Origin: Planococcus citri
Lineage: Eukaryota > Arthropoda > Insecta > Hemiptera > Pseudococcidae
DNA: 64,000 bases
Direction of reading: 5' to 3'
NCBI RefSeq assembly: GCF_950023065.1
Contig: NC_088680.1
Location: 13,194,559 to 13,258,558, forward strand
Shown here: in pieces, positions 1 to 11,600 of the stretch
Layout: each line of letters begins with the position of its first letter
Position numbering within the stretch: the first letter of the stretch is position 1
Made by a program: the position numbers and the translations under genes
Notes under the pieces: model-generated
Told to the model about the DNA's origin: nothing
The model's database searches: none
Seen by the model: only the letters and a program-made list of their open reading frames with translations

Positions 1-299
1 CCTTTATAAATACCACTCACAATTAATCATACCTACATAAGAACTGTAGAACACCAACAACTCATTCACTCCAGCCCTAGGGAAGCTAATACTTCAGAGT
101 GAGAAAGCAAATATCAGCGCCCAAACTGGCAACTTCAGCTAAGGAAGTAAACCCCTACAGAAAATCATGGTGGGAGGCAACGAGAAATCACCACCATTAG
201 ATTCCCTAGAATTACATGTGATGGAAAGTCAATATATCAACCACCCTAAGTCTCCATCAGGCTGATCGTGATCCTGATCTGCCCAGTCAGCCAAATAGG

Positions 300-1060
300 G
301 TGTAAAGAATATGTGAAGTCAAAACTAAGCAGAACAACATCAACATTGCAACCTGAAATGTAAGAATGCTGTATCAGATTGTAAAACTTGAAAATGTTGT
401 TTTAGAAGCCAGGAAACTACAGATCAACATATTGGGAATAATCCAGACTACAAGACCCAATGGACTGGAAATGACAGAATTCGGGTACATGAAGATTACA
501 AAGTGATTTTCACTGGAAAGGACAAACATGAACATGGTGTCAGTATACTGATACACACCAGAATCAGCGATAAAATCAGTGCTATACTTAATTCCGAAAT
601 CAGAGAGGATAATATTTGTGAGATTAGAAGTCAAGCCAAAATCAATTATGGTGAATAGACTCATCATTGTGCTTGGAAATCGAACGATGCATCCAAGTCT
701 GAGGAAGAGAATTATGTGATGCTACATATGGACCATTCTGAAGTATTCCTGTGAAACATGGACTATGAGTGTAGAATGTGAAAATAAAATATTCGCTTCT
801 GAGGTGTGGCGCTACTGAAGGCTACTGAAGATCTCATATGTAGATGGACTTCATTAGGTCATCACCAATGCAGAAGTCACAGCAAGAGTAGGGGAAGAAC
901 AGAAACTGAAAGTGCTAGCAGAGTATGTCAAGATCAGGAAAATGAAGTACATTTATATTGCACACAAAATATGAGAGAACAGTATTTTCATGCTAGCAGT
1001 ACAGGAAAAAATTCAAGGGAAAAGGTCCACCGGATACTTATTTGTGAACAAATAATTTAA
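300..1060 (+). mobile_element. Internally deleted non-LTR retrotransposon (LINE) relic
   Basis: In forward frames broken by stops and shifts, about 345-665 reads like the N-terminal part of an AP-type endonuclease of insect LINEs: NVRMLYQIVKLENVV, then ILGI, then a piece with GKDKHEHGVSILIHTRISDK. From about 690 to 1050 the reading resembles the extreme C-terminus of the same kind of polyprotein: SCETWTMSVECENKI, VWRYRRLLKIS-like, then NAEV.ARVGEEQ and VQEKIQGKRSTG. The reverse-transcriptase core that should lie between them is absent, so this is an internally deleted, dead copy. The endonuclease-like start and the CETW...WCYRR-like end are familiar from RTE/Jockey-group elements; the clade is my inference. 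No intact ORF, poly(A) tail or target duplication was found. Confidence 0.65.
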
Positions 1061-1072
1061 ATCAGAGTTTTT

Positions 1073-2167
1073 GACGGCTACATTTTGGATGCAGGATCCA
1101 AGATATGTTCTGCACATGCATGAGTTTACTAGTGTTGCCCTCACAACAATTGTCGACGTCGACAATTAACATAGACTACGTTTTTTTCCAACATATGATG
1201 GAAAAGTGATCAATTAAATTATTTAGTAGGAATCTTCTGTCCTTACAAAAGCCAGGTAAATGAAAAGTTTTGAAATTTTCTCATTAGTTCTGATACCTTG
1301 ACATGCCATCTTGACATGTAGATGTAAAATTCGATGCTCGAAATTTACATCTACAACTATGTCGACCAATTTTTCAGAATTAAAATTTCTGTTTTAGTGT
1401 TTGAAAGTTTAGTGAACATTCAAAAATATAATCTTGTCCAATGAGGAAAACAAATTTTTTAGGGCATTGATAAAATTATTCACTTTTCCACAGTTTGGAG
1501 TTGTAGATAATATGACGTTGATATTGTGGATGTATTTGTTGATGTCGAATTTCACATCAAAATTAATGTCGACATGAAAATAGATTAGTTTAGTACTCTT
1601 AGATAAAGTATTGCACCATCTTTGATATTAGGAATTTCTGTTCAACTTTTTGATTATACAGACTTTTCGCTTGTGCTTCTAAGTTAGAAGTGGACTTTGC
1701 AAAAATTAAACATTTTTAAACTCAAATTTCATATTTTTATAAAGCAGGAGGTCAACATGAATTTCAATGTGAATGTCGATCCATCCACATCTGTCACTTT
1801 TGGATGCCCCATGTCAATGTGAATTTCGACCCTGTGTTGAGCCAATTGTTGACACAAATGCAGATCAACATCAGTCGACAATTGCATCGACAATTAGCTC
1901 GACACAGGGTCGAAATTCACATCGACAAGGGGCATCCAAAAGTGACGGACGTGGATGGGTCGACATTCACATCAAAATTAGCATCATCATTGTTGTATGA
2001 GTGGCAAAGTTGTTGGGTTGTGTTACAAGTGATGTCAACCATGTTGCAACGCTGAACCACCTCTCTCACCATGAGTGTCGGACCCTGATTAATCAGCACA
2101 CTGTAAACATTGAATTTGGCGCATGCGCACAAAGTTTCCTGGATTTTGCATTCAAAATGTAGCCGTC
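1073..2167. mobile_element. Non-autonomous inverted-repeat element (family with GACGGCTA termini), ~1.1 kb
   Basis: The left end GACGGCTACATTTTGGATGC (from 1073) recurs inverted at the right end (CATTCAAAATGTAGCCGTC, ending 2167). The same ~28-bp terminus bounds a 208-bp copy at 20108-20315, which shows that it is a family. The interior has no coding potential. It holds a block (about 1190-1510) shared with 10975-11260 and a GTCGAC-rich hairpin at 1762-1977. No transposase is visible, and no clear target duplication can be read at the edges. Confidence 0.6.
1762..1977. repeat. GTCGAC-rich hairpin, ~100-bp arms
   Basis: The two halves are inverted copies. The left arm contains CACTTTTGGATGCCCCATGT and a GACCCTGTGTTGAGC block. 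The right arm contains GACACAGGGTCGAAATTCAC and GGGGCATCCAAAAGTGAC. Arms are about 100 bp with scattered mismatches around a ~15-nt loop near 1870. Short ORFs in all frames here are mirror images of one another and are not genes. Confidence 0.75.
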
Positions 2168-2258
2168 AACTTGAGGCAATTTTTCAGCGTTGAATTATTT
2201 GTCCATATATATACAGTAGTGGTGCAAAGCTACTGATATACAGCAATGTATGTATGTA

Positions 2259-2842
2259 CAGTGGAAATCGCTTACAACGAGATTGAAGGGACCAGACATT
2301 TTGCTCGTTGTATCCGGTCTCTCGTTCTAAAAGGTATTACATTTATAACGAGTATCTTGCAATAACTGAGTATAAAGAGCTTCTCGTTATAAATGATACT
2401 CGTAACACATGTAGCAAAAAAAAATTGTCAATTTCATTACTATTTTCGACTTGTCAAGTCGATTGTAAACGGTTTCAACTCGTATTGAGCAGTTCTAGAG
2501 CCTTCAGCAGCTTTTCAAAAAGTTCTGTGCTTTAAAAAAATGCCACAAAATCTGTCTGAATTTCAAAATTTTATCAAATTAAGTTATAAAGCTGAAATTT
2601 GGGATTTAATGAATGTTTTCTGCATGAACACTCGTTATAAGCGGAAGAAAAAACAATAAAATGAACCAAATTTTAAGAATTTCAGCTCGTACTATCCGAA
2701 TTTCTCGTTATAAATGAGCTCGTTCTAACAGGTACCATTTTGTACATGTTTAAATGGCGTTGTGCTCGGGACCGAGCATTTTGCTCGTTGTATCCGAAAT
2801 CTCGTAGGTACTAACCGATCTCATTATAAGCGATTTCCACTG
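2259..2842. mobile_element. TA-flanked MITE (pogo/Tc1-mariner-like ends), 584 bp
   Basis: The element begins CAGTGGAAATCGCTTACAAC and ends ATAAGCGATTTCCACTG, perfect inverts over the outer ~15 bp, with a TA dinucleotide immediately outside each end (2257-2258 and 2843-2844). Inner copies of GCTCGTTGTATCCG occur near both ends. There is no transposase ORF. CAGTGG... ends plus a TA target are typical of pogo/Tigger-type non-autonomous elements; that family name is inference. Confidence 0.75.
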
Positions 2843-3142
2843 TATGTTGATTTAAGAAGATATTGATGTGCATCGATGTAACATTCCGATCATCAATTCA
2901 TCTGCTCTGTTTTGTCAAGTCTGTGCAGTGTTCAAAATCTGAATGCCCAAATCCTTTGCCGCAAAAAACAGTGCACTTTTGAAACTCGTTTTTATTGTTA
3001 AAAACTTGTTGAAAAATTCTGTTTAGAAGCTGATATTTGATGAATACGTGTTAAAGTGTCAGTACCTCTTTTAATTTTGCTTTTATAATTATTTGTTTGG
3101 TGGCATTGCATTATTAAACATGTCGATCATTTTTCATGCTGC

Positions 3143-3668
3143 GGGGTAATTCCGATAGCCCCAGCAAAATTGTCCTGCAATGTTTTTTTCTCTGTTTTGA
3201 TGTATTATAGTTTTAGGGGGTCGAAATTATCAAAGAAAATCCTCAAAACTGGGCATTTTTCTCTAGTTGGTCTAGTTTTCAAAAATTATGCCTCAAAAAT
3301 GCATATTTGTAAAAAAAATTAAATTTTTGTTCTAATGATTCAATTTACATGAAATAAAAACCTAAATATGCAATAGATGGTATATTTCAACATTACTGGC
3401 TCGGAATTACCCTGGGAGAATTCCTTTCCTTATAAAACTCAGTATCGGAATTACCCCATTTTTAGGGTAATTCTGATAACTCAACCTTCCAAAATGTTTT
3501 TTCAATTATATGTATGAAGCCTTCACACAAATCACTCTTCAATATAGTCAATGTGTAGCTGAAGGACGCAGGAATAAAGTTGTTACATCATTTTTGCCCC
3601 AAAATGTACAGGAAATCCAAAAAATGAGAAATTGCTAAAATTTTGAATTTTGCCATCGGAATTACCCC
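3143..3668. mobile_element. Inverted-repeat element with GGGGTAATTCCGAT ends
   Basis: GGGGTAATTCCGATAG at 3143 is repeated inverted as ATCGGAATTACCCC ending at 3668. Internal degenerate copies of the same word (CTCGGAATTACCC near 3401, ATCGGAATTACCCC near 3445, GGGTAATTCTGATA near 3465) lie between. The interior is AT-rich and non-coding. Confidence 0.5.
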
Positions 3669-3758
3669 ACTTTACCTTACATCAATGTGTAAAATCTTCA
3701 ACATATCGAAAATATTGATATGAAGTTCACATCGATAACTTTGCACCTCTAATATACG

Positions 3759-3866
3759 GCCGATGAGGAAATTGACAAGATGGAGAAGACGATCAGAGCT
3801 GCTGACAACAAACTTGCCAGCTATCTCTCCCTGCAAAACCCTGAAAGGCACTATCAAATACGCTAG
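3759..3866 (+). other. Possible orphan coding fragment (35 codons, helical, charged)
   Basis: A GC-richer patch reads openly as ADEEIDKMEKTIRAADNKLA, continues through a short SYLSLQNPERHYQ segment and ends in TAG. Balanced base use and an amphipathic, charged composition set it apart from the AT-rich repeats on both sides. No start codon or clean splice acceptor belongs to it, so it may be a terminal exon remnant or part of a decayed element. I do not recognise the family. Confidence 0.3.
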
Positions 3867-4737
3867 AAACTAATTGATATAAACAGATAGAATCAGATGT
3901 ATGCTATCTCCTGTAAGAAGGAGCTGTGACCATGACGACAGCGACTTGATTACAAGAAATAATCAGAATTTTTTCAAGTTCTTAAAAGCCTAGCAGTTAG
4001 TATCCAACCTACTATTTTCCCCATATTTTTAAGTCTGACATAAGCTATGTGGTAGGCCTACCATTAAAATATGTATCAGAAGTAATCGGTACCTAATCCT
4101 TCTGGAATAATGCGGAATTCAAACAAAATGCGGTAGGAAATTATGCAATTTTATTATTGTACCTACGATAAGAGGTCAGAGAATGAATTTATGTAAACTA
4201 GTGACGAGAATAAACTAAAATATTATTGGTTACAAGAAAAAATATTTGCAAACAATAGATTCTTAATTAATTATCATACTATTAACCTTAATACGATTCA
4301 AGGAAAATTTTTCGGGCGAAGTGCTTCCTACGAAATTTCTTTCCACTGAAACTTCTTCCAAAGGGAAAGTTTTCGAGAAATTTCTCTCAGATAAAATTCC
4401 CTTTCAAATTTTTAAAAACTTAATCCGGAACAGGTGTAAAAAATTCCGAAATATTGACCTTTTGAGCGGTAAAATTGTTACGAGTAGTTATATATAGTAA
4501 GTAACCCAATCAATAATCATTAAAAGAAAAAAAAATGAGCACAAATTATATTGTACAGGAATAATTTAATTGGAAAAAAATTTCACGTGGAAATACTTTC
4601 ATTGGAAGAACCCTCGCTGGGAAGAATTTCGAGGTGAAGTTTCGTGCAAAGAATTTTCCTCAGAACCATAAATTATTCAACACGTCCACCCAAGCAAGCA
4701 GCCTGAGCGCATCGAGCCAGGGTTCGCAGCGAGCTCC

Positions 4738-5353
4738 CTACTTATACTCAAATTCGAGGTATGGAAGGCAACTGGCAGGGTTACAATCGAAACTCATAAG
4801 ACAATTTGCACATCTACCCCTTCCGTACCAATATTCAGCACATGGACTCCAGGCGCAGATGAGGAATTTAACCTTTTCCAAAACTATTCCTGTGCCATCT
4901 TTTTTTTGTACCTGCATACTCGATTCGTGACATTTTGGATAACCATTTGCAAAAGGTACACCGTCTGCTGCGAGGTTTCTCAATTTCCTAAGATGACAGC
5001 ATACGTCTTCCATAGATGCTTTATCTTTACAAACTGCTGCAATATCTTTTCTGAAAAAAAAAAAAAAACAAAAGATGAGAGGTTGAAGAAATATTTTACT
5101 ATTTAATATTGGGTATGTAGGTACCTATGGGGATTAGTGGAATGTATATGTATCAATATTCATTGTGATTTTGTGAAATTCAGAAATTGTTTTGGTACAA
5201 TATCAAATTGAGAAATTATTAAGTAGTGTGGCTATCTTACCCTTTCATATTATTAAATGCATCTTCAGTTATATCAATGTAAGCCTTCTCCGCCTTCACA
5301 TCCAGAAAAAGGCACGAAAACATCAAACATAAAGCGATAATTTTTACCACCAT
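4738..5353 (-). CDS. Small secreted cysteine-rich protein 1 (141 aa, two exons)
   Basis: Exon 1 is 5353-5241 and encodes a signal peptide (MVVKIIALCLMFSCLFLDVKA). Donor GTAAGA and acceptor TTTTCAG define a short intron; exon 2 is 5050-4738. Phases fit and the total is 142 codons including the stop. The mature chain has ten cysteines, so up to five disulfides: AVC, a DVCC pair, GYPKCH, then FLICAWSPC, GRCANC, FDCNPASC. The N-terminal mature part is acidic. I do not recognise the family. A secreted peptide of about 120 residues fits a venom-, saliva- or haemolymph-type protein; this is inference from form only. The paralogue at 11601-12676 has the same exon layout and matching upstream and downstream flanks. 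The ATG was chosen because it starts the signal peptide and has no upstream in-frame alternative within the exon. Confidence 0.8.
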
Positions 5354-5551
5354 TTTAAATGCTTGAAAAAAATCGAATTTGAGTTTCACCGAGATGAGCT
5401 GCGATTGATCTCACTGTCCTTGCAGGTTACGATTTTTACTACGACAACGGTTTTAATTGAGCTCTGTTTTATCTCATTAGAAAATTGTTTTTCAAGCGTA
5501 CGACGAGGACATTATAGTCAATTTTTTGAAAAATTGAAACCATAGTGTTCA

Positions 5552-6160
5552 GCAATAACAATTTATTTTAACATTTGATAAAGCAGTCGTTCAATTTAAG
5601 TTCCCTAATGGTACATATAAGATGTAAAGTGCTTAGTGAATTATTTGATTACACAGAGCACAGATGATTATAATTCTTCGTGTTTTTGCTCGCTATACTT
5701 GATAATAATTTGCCTCCATCATTAGCGCATTTAAAAGCCAGATTTAGTTTTGACTTTCAGAATTTTTCATAAGGTCGCCGTCGATAACTAGAGCAATTGT
5801 TTTGCTGTTTTGTGAGTGGGTAGATATTGACTTCTCATTAAATATTTGCTAAAACGACTGCTTTTTTATATGTGTGGCAATGATAATTTATTTCAACACC
5901 TGATAAAGCAGTCGTTCAATTTACGTAAGTTGCCTAATGGTATAAAATGTAAAATGCGTGGTGAATTATTTGATTACACAGGGCACAGATGATTATAATT
6001 CTTCGTGTTTTTGTTCGCTACCTACACTCGGTAATAATTTTTCTCCATCATTAGCGCATTGGAAAGCTAGATTTAGTTTTGACTTTCAGAATTTTTCATA
6101 AGGTCGTCATCGATACCCAGAGCTGTTGTTTTCGTTTTTTCATGAGTACCTATAGATAGG
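5552..6160. repeat. Tandem duplication of a ~280-bp upstream cassette (period ~326 bp)
   Basis: Two direct copies start near 5552 and 5878. Shared blocks include GATAAAGCAGTCGTTCAATT, GATGATTATAATTCTTCGTG and GATTTAGTTTTGACTTTCAG. A third, shorter copy lies at about 12885-12985, directly upstream of the paralogous secreted-protein gene. The block therefore sits at the same place relative to both genes and behaves like a 5'-flanking segment that was duplicated with them and then once more in tandem. No coding potential. Confidence 0.75.
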
Positions 6161-6169
6161 TCGTTTTAA

Positions 6170-7200
6170 TGTTCATGAAATGGAAATGTTGCCAAAAATC
6201 AAGTTATGCCTTTCAGATTTTCAAAAAAATGAGTTAAAATTTCACGAAAGATTCGAATATTTCAACAAAAATTTCACTTTGAGTAGTTTTCAATGATTTT
6301 GAGCTCAAAAGTGGGTCATGGTACTCTCGGGATTTTTCATTTTCGAAAAAGGTGTCAGGGACCTTTCAAAATGGGTTCAAATATTTCGACAGAGATTTTT
6401 TTCGAGCTCTTTTAGAGAACTCTGAGCTCAATAAATATTAATCTGCAAATCAAATATTTCGACGTTTCGAAGAATTTCAAGCCCAAAATTGGATTAAAAT
6501 GGGAAATGTTTGAAAAATAGCATTATTCGATTTATCGAAATGAGTTGAAATTCTACAGGAAATTCGAATGTTTCGACGAGAATATTTTTAAAACATTTTT
6601 TGAAGAACTTCAAGCCCGAAATTGGATCATGGTTTTCGAGATTCTTGATGAAATATATCCTGCAATTTACCAAAATGCGTGAAATTAATTTCGCAAAAGA
6701 TTGGAAGATTTTGAAGAAAATATTTTGCGAGCATTAATATTTTAAAAGCCCATGTTTTTCAAGTATTTTTTATGAACACTGGGCGTTAAACTGGGACATG
6801 ATTTTCGGGATTTTTGAAAAAAACTCTCATGTGATGTACCAAAATGGATTAAAATTTCGTAACAAATTCGAAATGTTTTCAATTTTTGATTTCATTTCCA
6901 GAATTTTAGGTTTCGTCTCAATTTTTTGACTCTAATGAAAATATGAGCCCTGAGAGTAAAAGCAAATAAGGTGGAATTCTCCCTCAATAAGCTAAAAACA
7001 TTGGAAAATCAATGCAAACAGAAAATCAAATGAGAGTTTTGAAAATGAAGTCAAAAGCTGAAAATAGAAGAAAAAAAAATTAAAATTAAAAACTGGAAAG
7101 AAAATCAAAAAATGAAAAATGAAAATAATTAGATCAAAAACTGAAAATAAAACAAACAAGTGAAAAAAAAGTGAACATAAGAACCGAAAAATCAGTAAAA
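6170..7200. repeat. Non-coding: degenerate tandem repeat then A-rich tract
   Basis: About 6180-6900 is made of loosely repeated segments, ~130-170 bp apart, built on phrases such as 'ttcgaatatttcgac' and 'caagcccaaaattggat'. From about 6950 it grades into an A-rich, GAAAA-type tract. No ORF with gene-like composition is present. Confidence 0.5.
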
Positions 7201-7293
7201 AAAAATTTCAGCTTTGTTGTCTTTGTACGTAATATTGGTCATTGGTTTCTCATAATTGAAACACTAGTATAGGATACCTGCTTACATTTATGT

Positions 7294-9026
7294 TTATTTT
7301 CCACTCTGTTGCATATCAATACCTCCCAAACAATAAGGTTTACACCAAGGAGTTGCAGTATAATTACAAGGAATGTTAACGTTGAACAAAGATGATGGGA
7401 ATCCGTTGATAATCAACGAGTCTCTTGAAATGATCTCATAATTCACATCGTGTATTCCGGATACATAATCAGAAACACCATTTGCAGAAATCAGTTGATT
7501 GAGACACCCTGAAAGATCTCTTTTTCGATGTGTTCTGTGGATATGTCTGGAACAGATAAATAAATACCTAAATACGTAATTTGATCTGTTGTGAAAAAAA
7601 AAACAGAAAGCCAACTTGATGATAAAGATCTACTAAAGAGTAAAAAAAATGAAGAATTTAAAGCTGATTTTTTTATAAAATATACCACAAGAGTTATATC
7701 TAGATCCCGAATTTCAGATAAGTACATACTTAAATGTATTATTTCGATCTGTGCTAAGATCAGTGGGACGATTCACTCGAATGGAGTTCTTTTTCAAACG
7801 AAGGGAAAAATTCTGATCTTCGAAACCCCAGCCCCAAAAATTATTTCCAAACCCATTGACTCGAATAAATTGTTGACTGATGAATATGAAACATTCGAAG
7901 AAAACATATTTAAAATTAACAAAATATATTTAATAGGTAAAGTGTTGAATTTTCCACAATTATATAGGTAGATTTACCTACTTTGATATGATTGCGATTC
8001 CACCGATATAAAGATCACGCATGTAATATTCTCCTAGAGGATGATAATCAGGATTTGCCACATGAAAAACATCATGTCCTGGGTATCCATATGAGAGATC
8101 ATGATTCAGAGGCAGTAAATCGATATCGTGTAAAGCTATATAATCACAATCTGCATACTCTTTCGAAATGATTTTAAATCCGGCGTTATATGCGGAGCCT
8201 TTATTGAAACGATTTCCATCTGGTACCTTTTTAACAACAATTCAACGCAATAAATTAGTTAATACCTATTTAAAAATTATTTTAAAAAGGTTAGGTACCT
8301 ACTTAAGATTTTAACTAGGAACCATTAAATTGCGGAAGAAAAAATTCTGAAATAATAATCAGGACTGTAAGTAGCCTTTTCCAGAAAGCCAAGATGGGAG
8401 AATATGTGACCCACCTTCACCTTCTATGACTGAGCTCCACATATATTATCAAAATGGAATATAAAATAGATTTACTCACATGATTGATTACCGCGATATG
8501 AAAATTAATCGACTGACGGTGTAAAAATGTACTCATATGAGGCACAAATTCAAGTAATTCTTCGAACACATCTCGAAATGGCACCAGAACACATAAAGTG
8601 TGATTTGGAGGTGGATTTTCATTGGTCACTTCAAGTTTCGATGCATCTAAATAGAAGTCACAATTTTACATTCACATTTTTAGTTTAAAAAACCGGACTA
8701 TTCGATAAGAAGCACCGAATTTGTCAAATTGCTTAAAAGCAGCAGAAAAAATATCAAATTAGAAAATTCGATTTAATTTTGCTGAAGCTGGAAACTTTGA
8801 GAGGTTTTCCAGTACCTATTCACCTCTTTATACCTATGAGTACCTAACAAACTGAAGAAATAATTGAGTTAACTAACTTACCTAAGTATGCAGAATGCTT
8901 ACTTTCTTTCGAAGGTAATAAACACAAAAAATAGATAACAAAACATGCTAAACACATACACAATAATAATCCACACGCTACTTTACTTTTCGAACAAATG
9001 TTTAATGTCACTTTAGAACGAGTCAT
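7294..9026 (-). CDS. B4GALT7: Xylosylprotein beta-1,4-galactosyltransferase 7 homologue (318 aa, five exons)
   Basis: Exons are 9026-8882, 8646-8480, 8226-7982, 7876-7730 and 7546-7294. All junctions are GT-AG, the phases are consistent and the protein is 318 aa (about 320-330 in the family). Residues ~16-36 form the single Golgi signal-anchor helix. The catalytic domain opens with LCVLVPFRDVFEELLEFVPH, then RFNKGSAYNAGF. The metal-binding motif is HDIDLLP (D138, D140), where vertebrate enzymes have DVD. Then come GYPG...FHVANP.YHPL, GNNFWGWGFEDQ (W200-D206; E205/D206 are the donor/acceptor-site acids of GT family 7) and the terminal TATPWC. The enzyme adds galactose to xylose-serine in the Golgi, the second step of the glycosaminoglycan linker. 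The match to type 7 rather than other beta-4-galactosyltransferases rests on the VPFRxxFEELL start and the TATPWC end. Confidence 0.9.
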
Positions 9027-9029
9027 TTA

Positions 9030-10060
9030 ATTTAATACCAAGATTATCAAGTAGGCACCTATTTATACCTATTATGTAGGTATGAAAAATTGTATCCTAC
9101 CTTCGAGCTGTATTATTTTGTACATGGCACTAGAAAATTCCACATACTACAATTTGCCATTTCTTTGCGGAAATTCCAACATTTATCAACATATTTTTAA
9201 ACGGAATGTCGATTCGTTTGAAGTGTGATAATTCATCTACCCAGGTACCTACCTAATCTACGAAGATATGAATGTTTTTCAAAGAATTTGCGACAGGTGT
9301 GGAAAAAACTGTCACGTTATACCATCCTGTCGTCATTTTGCAAGAACTCGTCATAGCTGGCGAAAAATAAGAACAATTACACCGACCTACCCATAAACAA
9401 GTGGAAAATTTGCGAAAAATAATCCTTGGACTTAAGGATAATAAGGGCGGAATTTCACTAAATCATAACAGGAAATTTCACATTTTCAGCTAGGTAATGG
9501 CATGCCTGGTTCCTCTTTTTGACGCAAAGCCATATTACTGTGTTTTGCCAAGATTTTCACCTAATTAGTGATTTCTTCTCAATTCTGATATTAGTAATGA
9601 TGGAGGATAGTAACAGTTTGAGTATATCGACTCATTAAAGCGATGGTTTTATAATGAGAGAATTTTTATGAGTTATTCTTCTTGGGTATTGCTACAAAAT
9701 TCACAACGTTGTAGTTTTCAGGAAATTTTTGCTGATTGCATAATATTTTGTTTATATTTTTCAAATTCAAATCAAAAGCTACCTATTTCTTGTACATACA
9801 TACTGAGGCATAATGTATTTAGATTAAGTCTGCTGGAACACCAGGTCCTCTCCCACAACTTTGTGATTTCTAATGTGCTTATTGTGACTCATTATAGGGT
9901 ATTCAATGCAATCTCACCATTATCCAATTTTTGCAACATTGTTTGGGTGAAATTAAACGTCATCTATAAGTAGGTAATCATTTTATTGAATTCTTGCATT
10001 ATCATTAGTTTGCATGGGTGAAAATTCAAGTCTACTACTAATATTTTTCAAACTAACTCC
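9030..10060. other. Non-coding upstream DNA of the galactosyltransferase gene
   Basis: AT-rich sequence with scattered 'tacctacct' runs. No ORF with signal peptide, domain or splice-consistent structure was found on either strand. The region must contain the promoter of the minus-strand galactosyltransferase, but I see no specific element. Confidence 0.4.
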
Positions 10061-10199
10061 CTTTTAAATTCTATCGAAGCAGCATACCATCTTGCTGACA
10101 ACATGGACTGATTTGAATAATTGCATTATGAATTCTCTCAATATTATTTCAGATCTACACATTGACTTTTGTGAGCTGAGACACTTCCCCATAACAATG

Positions 10200-10965
10200 G
10201 TTGATGTTGACATTTGCACCAGTTCATGTTGACAATTGCGTAGGTAGGTCGATGATGACACTTGTACTGGTTAATGTCGACATTTGCACTAGTCGATGTG
10301 AACGTTTGCACCAGTAGATGTCGTAATTTATGTTGGAGGATGTCGACATTTACGTCGGTTGATGTTGACATTTACATCGGTCGATGTTGACATTTACATC
10401 GGTCAATGTTGCATGCCACCTGATTCACGTAAGTGGCAATTCATTTTGCCACAACAAAAGGTGAACAAATGGCAAAAAAACTAGTGAAATGCAAAGTTCA
10501 GCCAATGAGCAAACAGCATTTGAATTTTGCCTGTTGAATTGCCACAATGGCAGCACAATGGCAAAAATTCCAGCCAATGAGTGAAGAGACCTGACAAGAT
10601 GTCCAAAACTGAGAAAAAGTGAACAAATGGCAAAAAACTGGTATTTTTCTGACACTACGCAAATAAGGTTACATTGGTTGATGTCAACATTTACGTTGGT
10701 CGATGTCGATATTTACATCAGCAAATGTCGACATTTACATCGGCCAATGTTGAAAATTATGTCAGTTGATGTCAACTTTTACATCGGTGGTCGGTCAATG
10801 TCGACATTTACAGCGGGCAATGTCGACATTTACGTCGGGTGATGTCGACATTTACGTCGGGCGATGTCGACATTTACGTCGGGCGATGTCGACATTTACG
10901 TCGGGCAATGTCGACATTTTACGTCGGGCAATGTCGACATTTACGTCGGGCGTTCTTTCCCTCAC
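10200..10965. repeat. 22-bp minisatellite with GTCGAC core, interrupted by a ~250-bp insert
   Basis: The unit ATGTCGACATTTACGTCGGGCG (22 bp, variable) repeats in divergent form at 10200-10410 and in nearly perfect form at about 10795-10960. Between 10411 and 10660 the array is interrupted by an unrelated segment that repeats 'gtgaacaaatggcaaaaa' at its two sides. Because 22 is not divisible by three, the array gives 66-nt-periodic open frames on both strands; these are not genes. Related GTCGACAT words occur in the element at 1073-2167. Confidence 0.85.
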
Positions 10966-10974
10966 AATAATGGC

Positions 10975-11440
10975 GGGAAAATGATCAATATTATTTAGGT
11001 ATTTAGTAGGAATCTTCTGTATTGTTTCTGATAGGTGTCTCAACATGCCAACTCAACAAGTTGATGTATTAATTTAATGTTCGAAATTTACATCTATGTA
11101 TGTACAATGTACAACTATGTCAGCCAATTTTTCAGAATCAAAATTTCTGTTTTGTTTAAAAGTTCAGTGCTTGAACATTTAAAAAATAAATATGATCTCG
11201 TTTGAAGAAGAAAATAAATTTTGTATGGCACTGATAAAATTATTAATTTTTCCATAGTTACAGTAGCAGTTGTTGATGATAATGTCTATGTAAAAGTTGA
11301 TTGTCCTCAAATAGGTACATCAACACCAACCTCGACCAAATTTTTGTAGATTTACCAAATTTAGAAAACGACGTTGATATTGTGGAAGTACAGCAGGCTT
11401 CAGATTATCTGAACTAATTGGGGAATTTGGTTGTTCAGAT
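10975..11440. repeat. Dispersed repeat copy related to 1190-1510
   Basis: The phrases TTTAGTAGGAATCTTCTGT, CGAAATTTACATCTA and CCAATTTTTCAGAATCAAAA appear in the same order as in the element at 1073-2167. It lies directly after the minisatellite, so the array may have grown from the GTCGAC-rich interior of such an element. Non-coding. Confidence 0.6.
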
Positions 11441-11600
11441 AAAACAGATCACATATTTTTTTTTTTTTGTTGAAGTCTTGGTAGAAAATAATTTTCACAC
11501 AGGAAGTGTTTTCCAAGGTGAAGAGTTTCGCGTGAAGAATTTCTCGGTTAACAAAAGTGCTACATATGCCCACCTAAGCGAGCAGAATGATCGGAACTTC

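Noticed and set aside
7591..7971. 126-codon plus-strand ORF
   Set aside because: Antisense of galactosyltransferase exon 4 and its introns; the minus-strand WGWGFEDQ motif decides.
10627..11046. Overlapping ORFs on both strands with repeating MSTFTSGDVDIYVG-type peptides
   Set aside because: They are the frame readings of a 22-bp minisatellite (66-nt superperiod); open frames on both strands are expected.
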